This document shows, piece by piece, positions 10,750 through 20,451 of a stretch of 64,000 nucleotides of DNA (positions are counted from its first letter, which is position 1; the number at the start of each line of letters is the position of its first letter). The translations under genes were made by a program, and so were the position numbers. Origin of the DNA: Clonostachys chloroleuca (Eukaryota; Ascomycota; Sordariomycetes; Hypocreales; Bionectriaceae); NCBI GenBank assembly GCA_037952775.1, contig JBANAY010000003.1, positions 32,612,001-32,676,000 on the forward strand, given 5' to 3'. A model generated the notes under the pieces. The model was not told where the DNA came from. It did not search any database and saw only the letters and a program-made list of their open reading frames with translations.

Positions 10750-13700
10750 ATGGCTACAAACAGCGGACCAGGCAATCCTGGTAGGTAACATCTTGAAGAA
10801 GCCTTGAGAAATATCCACAAGATGCAATCCATCGATGATCAACCTATTCTATCCTTTTGTTCTAACAGTTAGTGTTTCTGAAGGAAATGACCAGAGCGCC
10901 AGCGCAACCCCCGCAGCCCCCGTCGCAGATGGTGCCGTTCCCAAGGTGAAGACCGAGAAGGAATGTAAGTAGTGGAGTCTATGGCCCTAAAGAATTCTCA
11001 AGAATCAAATCGCTGAAGAACCCTTCGTTTAGTGGAAAAGGAACGCAAGCGAGCCGAGAAGGTCGCCAAGTTCGAGGCCAAGAAGGCCAAGGCTGCCCAG
11101 TCCGCCGCCGCCCCTGTGAAGGAAAAGAAGGTCAAGGAAAAGAAGCCCCAGGAGGTTGTCCCTGAGTACGTGGAGGACACTCCCGCCGGCGACAAGAAGC
11201 GAATCCGATCATTCGAGGACCCAAATTTCAAGGCCTACGACCCTGTCGCCGTCGAATCTGCTTGGTATAGTTGGTGGGAGAAGGAAGGTTTCTTTCAGCC
11301 CAAGTTCAAGGATGATGGCAAGGTTCAGGATGAGGGTAGCTTCGTCATTGTGCACCCTCCACCAAACGTTACTGGAGCTCTCCACATGGGCCACGCATTG
11401 GGCGACTCTCTCCAGGATATCATGATCAGATGGAACCGTATGCAGGGCAAGACCACCCTGTGGCTCCCCGGATGCGACCACGCTGGCATTTCAACCCAGA
11501 GCGTTGTCGAGAACATGCTGTGGAGACGGCAGCAAAAGACTCGCCACGACCTTGGTCGAGAGAAGTTTATCGATACCGTTTGGGAGTGGAAGGGCGAGTA
11601 TCACAAGAAGATCAACAAGGCCCTTTCAAGCATGGGTGGCTCATTCGACTGGAGCCGAGAAGGTATGTCTTTTTTCTTTCTTCATGTCCGGAAATTAATA
11701 ATTTGAGCCTTGATTCTTACCATCACCCTTTCTTTAGCTTTCACCATGGACGAGAACCTGTCCGCAGCCGTCACGGAGACCTTTGTTAAGCTCCACGAAG
11801 AAGGCGTTATCTACAGAGCCAACCGTCTTGTTAACTGGTGTACAAAATTGAATACCGCCCTGTCGAACCTCGAAGTTGTCAACAAGGAACTCACCGGCCG
11901 CACCCTCCTTGATGTGCCAGGATATGAGAAGAAGGTTGAGTTCGGTGTTATTGTTCACTTCCAGTACCCCATTGAGGGTTCCGATGAGAAGATCGAGGTC
12001 GCTACTACCCGTATCGAGACGATGCTTGGTGACACGGGTATTGCCGTAAACCCTAAGGATTCGAGGTACACCCACCTTGTTGGAAAGACAGCTCTCCACC
12101 CCTTTATCGAGGGTCGCAAGCTCCCGATTATCGCCGATGACTACGTCGATATGGAATTCGGAACTGGTGCTGTGAAGCTCACCCCGGCACACGACCCCAA
12201 CGATTTCACTCTTGGACAAAAGCATAACCTCCAATTCATCAACATCCTGACTGATGATGGTCTGCTGAATGAGAATGCCGGTCCTTACAAGGGTCAGAAG
12301 CGATTCGATGTGCGCTACACTATTCAAGATGCTCTGAAGGAGAAGGGTTTATATGTGGACAAGAAGGACAACGCGATGAAGGTTCCACTTTGCGATAAGT
12401 CGAAGGACATCATTGAACCGCTTATGAAGCCTCAGTGGTGGATGAGAATGAAGGAGCTGGCTGAGCCAGCCTTGGAGGTCGTCCGAAATGGCGACATCAA
12501 GATCAGACCCGATACTGCTGAGAGGAGCTATTTCCGCTGGCTCGAGGACATCAACGACTGGTGCATCAGCAGACAGCTCTGGTGGGGACACCGATGCCCT
12601 GTCTACTTCGCCAAGATTGAGGGCGAGGCCGGAGATACCTCTGAGGAAAGTCTTTGGTTCTCTGGAAGGACACGAGAGGAAGCCGAGCAAAAGGCCAAGG
12701 CTGCTCTTCCCGGAAAGACATTTACCTTGGAGCAGGACGAGGATGTCCTTGACAGTAAGCACTTTCAAACGCAAGATATTTGACATATCTCGTGGCTAAC
12801 GTAACAATAGCTTGGTTCTCATCTGGCCTTTGGCCATTCAGCACTCTGGGCTGGCCTAAGAAGACTCACGATCTCGAGACCCTGTATCCCACCGCCGTCC
12901 TGGAGACTGGATGGGATATTCTCTTCTTCTGGATTGCCCGCATGATTATGCTGGGACTGAAAATGACTGGAAAGATTCCCTTCAAGGAGGTGTACTGCCA
13001 CAGTCTGGTCCGTGATTCGGACGGCCGGAAAATGAGCAAGAGTCTCGGAAATGTCATTGACCCCCTCGATGTCATCTCCGGAATCAAGCTCGAGGACCTC
13101 CATGCCAAGCTCCTTCTCGGTAACCTTCACCCCAGTGAGGTGGCCAAGGCTACGAAGTACCAGAAGACTGCTTTCCCAGATGGAATCCCACAATGCGGTG
13201 CTGATGCTTTGCGATTCACCATGGCAAACGCTACCACTGGTGGAGGTGATATCAACCTCGACGTCAGAATGTAAGTTTACCACCTTCCAACCTTTTCTTC
13301 ATTATGTCTTTCTAACCCATATTAGTATTCACGCCTACCGAAAGTTCTGTAACAAGATCGTGAGTTGACAACATGAGGAATTGTTTTTAGGATATCCATA
13401 TACTAATGATCGACACAGTTCCAAGCTACTAAATACGTCCTCGGTAGCTTGCCTGAAGACTTCGTCCCTGCCAAGGATGCGTCCGCTACTGGGAAGACCC
13501 TTGCAGAGCGCTGGATTCTGCACAAGATGAACGTTGCCGCACGAGACGTCAACGCCGCTCTAGCCGACCGAGAATTTTCCAAGGCTACGATCATTGTCTA
13601 TCGCTACTGGTACACCGAGCTTTGCGATGTGTACATTGAGAACTCCAAGGCCATCATCCGCGATGGCACTGAGGAAGAACGCCAATCTGCCATCCAGACT

Positions 13701-14433
13701 TTGTACACTACTTTGGACGCAGCTCTCACCCTGATCCACCCCTTCATGCCATATATTAGTGAAGAGATGTGGCAGCGACTGAAGCGTAGACCAGGAGACG
13801 AGACCAAATCCGTCATGCTCGCCAAGTACCCTACTTTCAACCCGGCCCTCGATGATCCAGCATCAGAAACAGCTTACGAGCTTGTTTTGGAATGCACCAA
13901 GGCCGGCCGTTCCCTGATGGCTGAGTATGCCCTCAAGGAGAATGTTGACTGTAAGTTTACTCACATACCCAGCTAAATCATGAGCCTTTTTTCTTTATCA
14001 AACAATTTTGTTAACATTTCGTTCAGTCACTATTCAAGCGTATGACGAGACAACACTGAAGACCGTGACCGAGCAGGTTGCATCTATCAAGTCTCTCGCA
14101 GGCAAGGGTGTAGGGAACATTCAGATCCTTGGCCCTGATGCTGCCCGACCTGCCGGTAGCGTCTCGTACCCCGTGTCTACCGTTGCCTCCGTATTCCTAT
14201 ACGTCAAGGGCCGCGTTGACATGGACGCCGAAATTTCCAAGGCACAGAAGAAGCTTGACAAGGCTCTGTCTAACCTGAAGAAGCAGGAGAAGATTTTCAC
14301 CGACCCAGGGTACAAGGAGAAGGTATCCGCCGCTGTTCAGGAGACCGACCAGGCCAAGCTGGCCGAGCTCAGACAGGAGGCCAAGACCTTCACGGAGACA
14401 ATCCAGCAGTTCGAGCAGCTCAAGTTAGAGTAG
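10750..14433 (+). CDS. VAS1: Valyl-tRNA synthetase (cytosolic, probably also mitochondrial)
   Basis: Class I synthetase that charges tRNA-Val. Eight exons: 10750-10780, 10869-10964, 11033-11662, 11738-12754, 12811-13270, 13326-13359, 13419-13950, 14027-14433; 1068 residues, sum exactly divisible by three. Landmarks: a Lys/Ala-rich eukaryotic N-terminal appendix; the HIGH motif as HMGH near residue 160 ([14 protein letters not shown]); a CP1 editing domain ([31 protein letters not shown]); KMSKS near residue 665 ([12 protein letters not shown]); an anticodon-binding domain; and a C-terminal coiled coil of about 65 residues. Exon 6 is only 34 bases. No second ValRS is visible here, so the AUG-less extension upstream may supply the mitochondrial form. 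It converges on Prp28 with 226 bases between the stop codons. Confidence 0.97.
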
Positions 14434-14659
14434 ACAAGATTTAGACGTATCTCTGGCAATAACAATACCCGACAAGCATCTCCGCTGTTGGGTCGCAACC
14501 AAAATAGTTAAAAGTTAAAATAAGCATAAACAAGACATTGGGAATTGAGACCGATATTTACCCTTGTTTCGCACATTGCATGAGATTATATGTTCTTGTA
14601 ATTACTTTGTTTAGTTCGCTTGCTTTTTAAATTCAATACAAAAGAGTTGCATTCTATCC

Positions 14660-16813
14660 TCATCTTCCACCCTTTCCACCTCCATCATCCTTCTTGGCGC
14701 CTCCACGCACCGGTCTAGACTGTGCCGCCTCATGGCGTTTGAGCTCATCTGGTACCTTGGAGATTGAGCTCTTGCTGAGCATCTGCCTGAGATCGTACAT
14801 GACGTCGGTGTCTTCATTGCCCAGGAAGGTGATGGCAACACCACTCTTTCCAGCACGACCTGTACGACCGACACGATGGGTGTAGCTCTCGATGGATGTG
14901 GCCATGTTGAAGTTGACAACGAGGGAGACGTCCGGGACATCGATACCACGACCAGCCAGATCTGTGGCGACGAGAACCTGCGTCTGACCTGACCGGACCG
15001 ACCCCAGCGCTGCCTCACGCTGCTCCTGTGTCTTCGAGCCGTGGAGCGTGACGGCCGACCAGCCCATGTGCTTGATGTCCCTTGCCACGGCATCGCAGTT
15101 GCGCTTGATGTTGACGAACACGATGATCGGCGCAGGAAACTGATCGGAAGAAAGAATCTCTTGGAGACGTTTCTTGCGACGGTCCTCTCCGGGGATGAAC
15201 TCGACACGTTGCTCAACGGTATCGACAGCCTCGCCAGCGTTACCAATGGTGACGGTGGCCGGGCGGCGGAGATACCTCCTCGCAATCTTCTCGACGACGG
15301 GTGGCATAGTCGCCGTGTACATCATAGTCTGACGGTATCGGTCTTTGCCGCCGAGGTATTGTTTCATCAGTTGGGCGTTTTCTGCGTCGTCGGTGTCCGG
15401 CTTCTCGTTGGTGACTGGCAGGGCGTCGAGGATCTTGTTGACTGATTCTTCGAATCCAAGGTCGATCATACGGTCTGCTTCATCCATGATGATGTAGCAG
15501 CACTGTGACAGAACGAGCAGCCGCCTCTCGATACAATCAACTAGACGTCCAGGAGTGGCCACGATGATTTCTGCACCGTTCCGCATGGCATAGACTTGTT
15601 CCTCAACAGAGTGACCACCCACAATGCTGACTGTGCGGAAGCCAAGGGGTTGAGCGAACTTGCGAGCCTCGGTCTCGATCTGCTGGACCAGTTCACGTGT
15701 TGGCGCAAGAATGAGGGCATATGGGCCGTCATTCTTGTTCACCTCGGTGAGAGGAGGGAGATCTGAGATGTATACCAAGAGAGGGAGGAGGAAGGCGGCC
15801 GTTTTACCGGAACCGGTCACGGCGACACCGATGAGATCTCTGGCTTGCAGTGCAATGGGTATAGCTGCTCGCTGAATCGGGGTCGGCTCCTTATAACCCA
15901 CATGGTCGACAATGTCGAGTAAACGCTTGGGTAGATTGGACTCTCTCCAGTTGCGCATAGGGTTTGGAATGGCGCCTCCCTTTGTGGCGATGCCGAAGTC
16001 TTCTTTGAAGATACGCCAGTCTCGCTCTCTCATTTCTGAGAGAGACTTCTCCGACCAGTGCCTGCCCAGGCCCGTCCTTTCGGCACGCTCTCGTGCCTTC
16101 TCTCGAGCCCTGTAGAAATCCTCCATGATGCCCTTTGCCCGTTCCTTTCCGTTCTCCATGTCTCGCTGCTCGATCATCCGTGCCCTCTTGCGAGCCCGCT
16201 CCTCAGCCTCATTATCAAATTCGCCTCCGACACCGGCAAGCGATGACCCTCGATTGACAGCCTGGTTTGCGTAGAGGGGGTCGTGGTCCCTCCAAGTATC
16301 CTCGTCTGCGTCCCACTCAAAGTTGAATTTCTTTTCCGTAGTCCTCATCCGTTTCTTCTTGGCTGAGAAATTTGACTGCTGATTTACCTCGGGCCCGAGG
16401 TAGCGCGAGCGCAGTAGTGAGGCTTCAATGTCCTCAGCTGAACGCTTCTCGACGCCGTTTTTCTCAGAGTTCTTCGGCTTTCGCCCGTCGCGCCCGTCGC
16501 GCCCGCTATCCTGACGGTCACGCCCGTTTGTCTGCTTCATGGCCTTGGGCCCGGTGGGGACATGTGTGCTTCCATTAGAGTTCCCGCCCATCGGTGTATC
16601 TGCATCTCGTCGCGAGGCCGAATTCCATTTGCGCTCGTCTTCTTTTCGCTTCTCTTCGTCTTCGGTGGCCTTTCGCTTCTTCTCCTCTTCCTCCTGCTTT
16701 GCTTTCTCTGCGGCCAGGCGCTCGCGCTGGGCTTTGGGGATGAACTTTGGTTTCGCGGCAGCGGCGTCTGCTGCTTTCTTCTTGCGAAGAATCTCCTCGA
16801 TGTCCAGAGGCAT
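14660..16813 (-). CDS. PRP28: DEAD-box spliceosomal helicase Prp28
   Basis: RNA helicase that exchanges U1 for U6 at the 5' splice site during B-complex formation. A single exon of 717 residues. The frame is open 74 codons further upstream, but MPLDIEEILRKKKAADAA at 16813 is the conserved Prp28/DDX23 start, and the upstream translation looks like leader. About 230 residues of Lys/Glu/Arg-rich low-complexity sequence precede the helicase core: Q-motif (PTPIQRAAIP), motif I GSGKTAA near residue 333, PTRELVQQ, TPGRLVD, DEAD near 442, TATMPP (the DDX23-type variant of SAT), ATDLAGRGIDVPD, and HRVGRTGRAG near 642. The protein ends in a Gly/Lys-rich tail. It shares a 403-base divergent promoter with the mL59 gene. 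Confidence 0.96.
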   Translation of the reverse strand: MPLDIEEILRKKKAADAAAAKPKFIPKAQRERLAAEKAKQEEEEKKRKATEDEEKRKEDERKWNSASRRDADTPMGGNSNGSTHVPTGPKAMKQTNGRDRQDSGRDGRDGRKPKNSEKNGVEKRSAEDIEASLLRSRYLGPEVNQQSNFSAKKKRMRTTEKKFNFEWDADEDTWRDHDPLYANQAVNRGSSLAGVGGEFDNEAEERARKRARMIEQRDMENGKERAKGIMEDFYRAREKARERAERTGLGRHWSEKSLSEMRERDWRIFKEDFGIATKGGAIPNPMRNWRESNLPKRLLDIVDHVGYKEPTPIQRAAIPIALQARDLIGVAVTGSGKTAAFLLPLLVYISDLPPLTEVNKNDGPYALILAPTRELVQQIETEARKFAQPLGFRTVSIVGGHSVEEQVYAMRNGAEIIVATPGRLVDCIERRLLVLSQCCYIIMDEADRMIDLGFEESVNKILDALPVTNEKPDTDDAENAQLMKQYLGGKDRYRQTMMYTATMPPVVEKIARRYLRRPATVTIGNAGEAVDTVEQRVEFIPGEDRRKKRLQEILSSDQFPAPIIVFVNIKRNCDAVARDIKHMGWSAVTLHGSKTQEQREAALGSVRSGQTQVLVATDLAGRGIDVPDVSLVVNFNMATSIESYTHRVGRTGRAGKSGVAITFLGNEDTDVMYDLRQMLSKSSISKVPDELKRHEAAQSRPVRGGAKKDDGGGKGGR

Positions 16814-17216
16814 CCTGGAAACGGCTGGAAAAAGACAACCGGACCAAATATCCTGTACGCGATGTTTCGTATGCCTATCTGTGTATTTGGGCGATAAATC
16901 GAGGGATACACGTATCGGAAACGTGAACTGTGACTTGAAGAGTTGGTGATGCAGGTGTAGAAGGTGCTGGACGGAAAATAAGGGCCTAGTCGACAAGGCT
17001 GAGAAACAGGGAGCCTGCCAGCAAGCTTGGGCCAATCAGCTCGCCGAGGGGCTGGTGGGGCTTGATGACAGGGGGCCCGAAATCTTAGCAGCCGGCAGCC
17101 TTACATGTAGATAGATTCTCGAATTGAAAACCCACCTCCCGCAATCCCCGTCAACGCACCACGAAACCCAACACCTCCCGGCCGACCCAAGCTCCAGCGG
17201 AGCTCAATCCGTGACA
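16814..17216. promoter_or_regulatory. Divergent promoter region, PRP28 / mL59
   Basis: 403 bases between the two start codons. It includes a CCAATC (17032-17037, plus strand) and a GGGGCTGGTGGGGC-type G-rich patch at about 17049-17062. No TATA box is evident, as expected for two housekeeping genes. Confidence 0.5.
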
Positions 17217-17822
17217 ATGGCGTCGTCCGCCAAGAACTACATCCAGCTGGCCAAATCGTTGCCCGAGCCCCTCCAGCGCTTTTTCGCCCGCTGGCCCCCG
17301 GCTGCAATCGTCCCCGAGGGGACTCCCAAAACCCTTTACCAAGAGCGACGAGCGAATCCCTTCGAGTTCTTCAAGAACCCTGCCACTGGGAAGATGCAGG
17401 ATCCTGTCTATTCGAACCGCCGGCAGGCCCAGCTTGTCAAGATGGCTCGCGAGCATGGCGTTGAGCACCTGCTACCCGAGTCCAAGAAGGGAACTGCGTA
17501 CCGCCTGGCTTACCGTGTGGAACACGGATTGAGAGTCAAGGGTACTGGTGTTGGCCAATCCGTCAAGGGACACATCCACGAAAGACACATGATCGCCAAG
17601 TACGTATCAACATTGTTCAGCGAATCGTTGTGGAAGATTATCGGACTAACAGCAAGGACAGGATGGAAGCCAGGAGAAAGGCCATGTTGGAGATGCCCAA
17701 GCTCATCAAGACCTGGAAGAGGGTAAGTTGCTTTCAGGCAGTCTGATGTTTCTCGTTTTGAGTTATCATACTGACAATTCATACAGGTTGGAAAGTACGC
17801 CTGGACCAAGTGGCCGAAATGA
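17217..17822 (+). CDS. MRPL25: Mitochondrial large-subunit ribosomal protein mL59 (yeast Mrpl25)
   Basis: Fungus-specific protein of the mitochondrial 54S subunit. Three exons: 17217-17599, 17662-17722, 17787-17822; 159 residues. It opens MASSAKNYIQLAKSLPEPLQ and continues with RFFARWPP, the conserved Mrpl25 N-terminal signature, followed by NPFEFFKNPATGKMQDPVYS and a basic C-terminal helix region (MEARRKAMLEMPKLIKTWKR) that appears only when the intron at 17600-17661 is removed. The last exon encodes 11 residues. There is no classical cleaved presequence, as is usual for this protein. Family assignment rests on the N-terminal signature and length. Confidence 0.85.
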
Positions 17823-18286
17823 ACGATATACGACGGAATTCTTTTTGGCGCTATGTAGATATCCCATGTATTTCTATGTACCAACATGCATTATATTTAC
17901 ATTCAACTCGGAAATTATTTGGCCCATCTTATATGACTGAATTCGTGATTGCTTACCGTACTCTTCGGCTTCATGTAGGCTGAGGAAGAGAGGTTCTAGG
18001 ACTCAAGCCTCTAGTGAAATTGATTTCGAAAAGCAAAACATCATACGGATTAGTGTCAAGCAAAGAGCAATACACACAGCTCTAATATGTGGTGAAGAGA
18101 AAAGAACTCGTTGAGAATAGCTTGCATTTCCAGCTGCTATCACCATATTCAAGATCACGTGACCACCACTCACACACACTTTTCACCTTGAGCTTGCGAA
18201 GACATCTCTCATGAGACCTCACCAACCCTCTCAGAATACTTTTCAACATCTAAAAAAGCGGCTGAGGCCTCGCGGCTCGGGAAGAA
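17823..18286. other. Intergenic between mL59 and DPH4
   Basis: 464 bases holding the AT-rich 3' flank of mL59 and the promoter of DPH4. A GATCACGTGACC palindromic core (CACGTG, an E-box/bHLH site) lies at about 18154-18165, some 125 bases before the DPH4 ATG. Nothing else is recognisable. Confidence 0.5.
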
Positions 18287-19399
18287 ATGGAGGAAATTAA
18301 GGCACCCGCCGCGGTGTCCCACTACCAGGTCCTCAACCTCACCCAGTCCCTCGTCGACTCACACCACAACCCATCAACGCTCATCAAGCGAGCCTACCAC
18401 CGCGCGCTCCTCCAGAACCACCCGGACAAGGCAGCCCGGTCCCCGGCATCATCATCCACCTTCTATTCCGTCGACCAGATCACGGCCGCCTACACAGTGC
18501 TCTCCTCCCCAAGGGATCGCGCCGCCTACGACGCCTCCGCCCGGCTGTCGCAGCAGCACGAGCACGGCGGCCAGGGCCCGACGTCGGTTCAGTTTCGCAC
18601 CGGGGTGGAGAACGTCGACCTCGACGACGACCTGCCCTTCGACGAGGGCAAGGATGTGTGGTACCGGAGCTGCAGGTGCGGCAACGACCGGGGCTACGTC
18701 TTCGGCGAGGACGACCTGGAAGAGGTAGGGGGCGAGGGGGAGCTCATGGTTGGCTGTCTGGACTGTAGTCTCTGGTTAAACGTTCATTTCGCGCAGGTCG
18801 ACAACGATGATACCGCTGGAACCTATAGGTCATGGCCCCTCGAACTTCTCAAACGTGCTAGCACCGTCGCAGGAGACTCACCCTCCTCTGTAAATAAGTT
18901 CCTTGATTGTAAATCAAGGCGTTTGGAATCCGTCCAAATCCACCTCCCGTGTAGGTCTTACGTACAAGCTTTGAAAGATGAAGGCATTGCCATCAATGTT
19001 CTGCTCCCTGTTCATACACGCACACACCATCTGATACAGAGACCCCCAGCTGTCACATGCTTGGAAGCGGCAGGTCATTTGGCCTTCTCGTTTCATCTTA
19101 TCGCAATCTGGGCGCTTGGCCAAGCTTTCAAATCCATCAATGTCGTCACTCCTGCGATAGCGAGCAACCGTATTATGTGTAGTATTGAAATCAATTTTTG
19201 TATTTTTACTTGTCCATACGGCCACAATAAAAGAGTCGTCAGAGCCAAAGCACAATGGTACTCTTCCCAAGATCTCTATGCGAGTTTCCGATGGAGAAAG
19301 ATAAGCCCCTCTCCTGTTCTTGGTTTACGCAATCACCTAAACGATGCCGAAGCTCTTGATCACAAAAAGAAACCGAAGTCTTTCCATTCCACTCCGTAG
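18287..19399 (+). CDS. DPH4: Dph4-type J-domain CSL zinc-finger protein (C-terminal end uncertain)
   Basis: J-protein that delivers iron/electrons for the first step of diphthamide synthesis on elongation factor 2. Residues about 10-85 form a J domain with HPDK (NHPDKAARSP); residues about 100-170 form the DPH/CSL zinc finger with RCG...GCLDCSLWL (Cys pairs C-x-C and C-x2-C). Proteins of this family end about 10-20 residues after the last Cys pair, that is near 18800-18830. Here the frame stays open for about 190 further codons to 19399, and that part looks like translated 3' flank (Trp-, Cys- and His-rich with no homology). A TAG at 18826-18828, one frame away, would give the usual length if one base were missing just upstream, as seems true of four other genes here. 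The start at 18287 is the first ATG of the J domain. Confidence 0.75.
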   Translation: MEEIKAPAAVSHYQVLNLTQSLVDSHHNPSTLIKRAYHRALLQNHPDKAARSPASSSTFYSVDQITAAYTVLSSPRDRAAYDASARLSQQHEHGGQGPTSVQFRTGVENVDLDDDLPFDEGKDVWYRSCRCGNDRGYVFGEDDLEEVGGEGELMVGCLDCSLWLNVHFAQVDNDDTAGTYRSWPLELLKRASTVAGDSPSSVNKFLDCKSRRLESVQIHLPCRSYVQALKDEGIAINVLLPVHTRTHHLIQRPPAVTCLEAAGHLAFSFHLIAIWALGQAFKSINVVTPAIASNRIMCSIEINFCIFTCPYGHNKRVVRAKAQWYSSQDLYASFRWRKISPSPVLGLRNHLNDAEALDHKKKPKSFHSTP

Positions 19400-19459
19400 A
19401 CACCAGCCCAATACCCACATTTGCCAAAAACATGGACACTCCCAATGGTATCCTTAACT

Positions 19460-20451
19460 TTACTCAGCAGGCTTGGGAGCCTCCTCAGTAGCAGGAGCGG
19501 CCTCAGTAGAGGGAGCGGCCTCTTCCTTGGCAGGGGCATCGGCGGAAGCAGTGTTGTCGGCCTCAGAAGAAGTCCAGAGGGTAAGGTTGTCACGGAGCAG
19601 CTGCATGATAAGGGTAGAGTCCTTGTAGCTCTCCTCGCTGAGGGTGTCAAGCTCTATTTGAACACATAAAAGTTAGAAATGCCATAGACAAGATAAGCAG
19701 TAAGGAAAACCTACCGGCAATAGCATCATCGAAAGCCTGCTTGGCCAGATGGCATGCCTGGTCAGGAGCATTGAGGATTTCGTAGTAGAAAACGGAGAAG
19801 TTCAGGGCGAGACCCAGGCGGATGGGGTGGGTAGGAGGGAGATCGGTCTGGGCAACCTCGGTGGCAGCCTTGTAGGCCTCGAGGGACTTGTCGGCGGAGT
19901 CCTTGCGGCGGTCGCCGATGGCGAACTCGGCAAGGTAACGGTGGTAGTCACCCTTCCTAGAATCAGGGAATTAGTTTTATCCCAGCGAGCATTCATATGA
20001 GGTCAGGTCAATGCATACATCTTGTGGTAGAAAACCTTGGACTCGCCCGATTTGGCAGAGGGGATCAAGTGCTTGTCAAGAACCTCGAGGATATCCTCGC
20101 AGATCTTAGCCAGCTCGTTCTCGATCTTCTGGCGGTACTCCTTGATCAGGGTAACCTGGGATGAGTTGCCCTTGGTCTCCTCCTTCTGCTCAATAGATGT
20201 AACTATTCTCCAGGAGGCACGGCGAGCGCCAATAACATTCTTATAAGCAACGGACAGGAGGTTGCGCTCCTCAACTGTCAGGTCACGGTCCTCGGAGGCG
20301 ACAATCTTCATGTTCTCAACCATCTCTGTGGAGCCGAGTTAGTGGCTGCTGGAGGGAGAGAGGAGGGGGACTGAAGGGTGTTGGTCATACCCTCGTAGCG
20401 CTCAGCCTGCTCAGCGAGCTTAGCCAGATAGACGGCATCTTCTTGACCCAT
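19460..20451 (-). CDS. 14-3-3 protein
   Basis: Phosphoserine-binding adaptor that regulates many kinases and transcription factors; it acts as a dimer in cytosol and nucleus. Four exons on the minus strand: 20391-20451, 20019-20325, 19715-19956, 19460-19653; 267 residues. It opens [22 protein letters not shown] and has the family signature [20 protein letters not shown], the phosphopeptide pocket [11 protein letters not shown], and the C-terminal signature [21 protein letters not shown], followed by a variable Ala/Glu/Pro tail. All three junctions fall within conserved motifs and restore them exactly. This corresponds to Bmh1/Bmh2 of yeast. Confidence 0.97.

Noticed and set aside
11734..12327. 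197-codon antisense frame inside valyl-tRNA synthetase
   Set aside because: It is antisense to an unambiguous, conserved exon.
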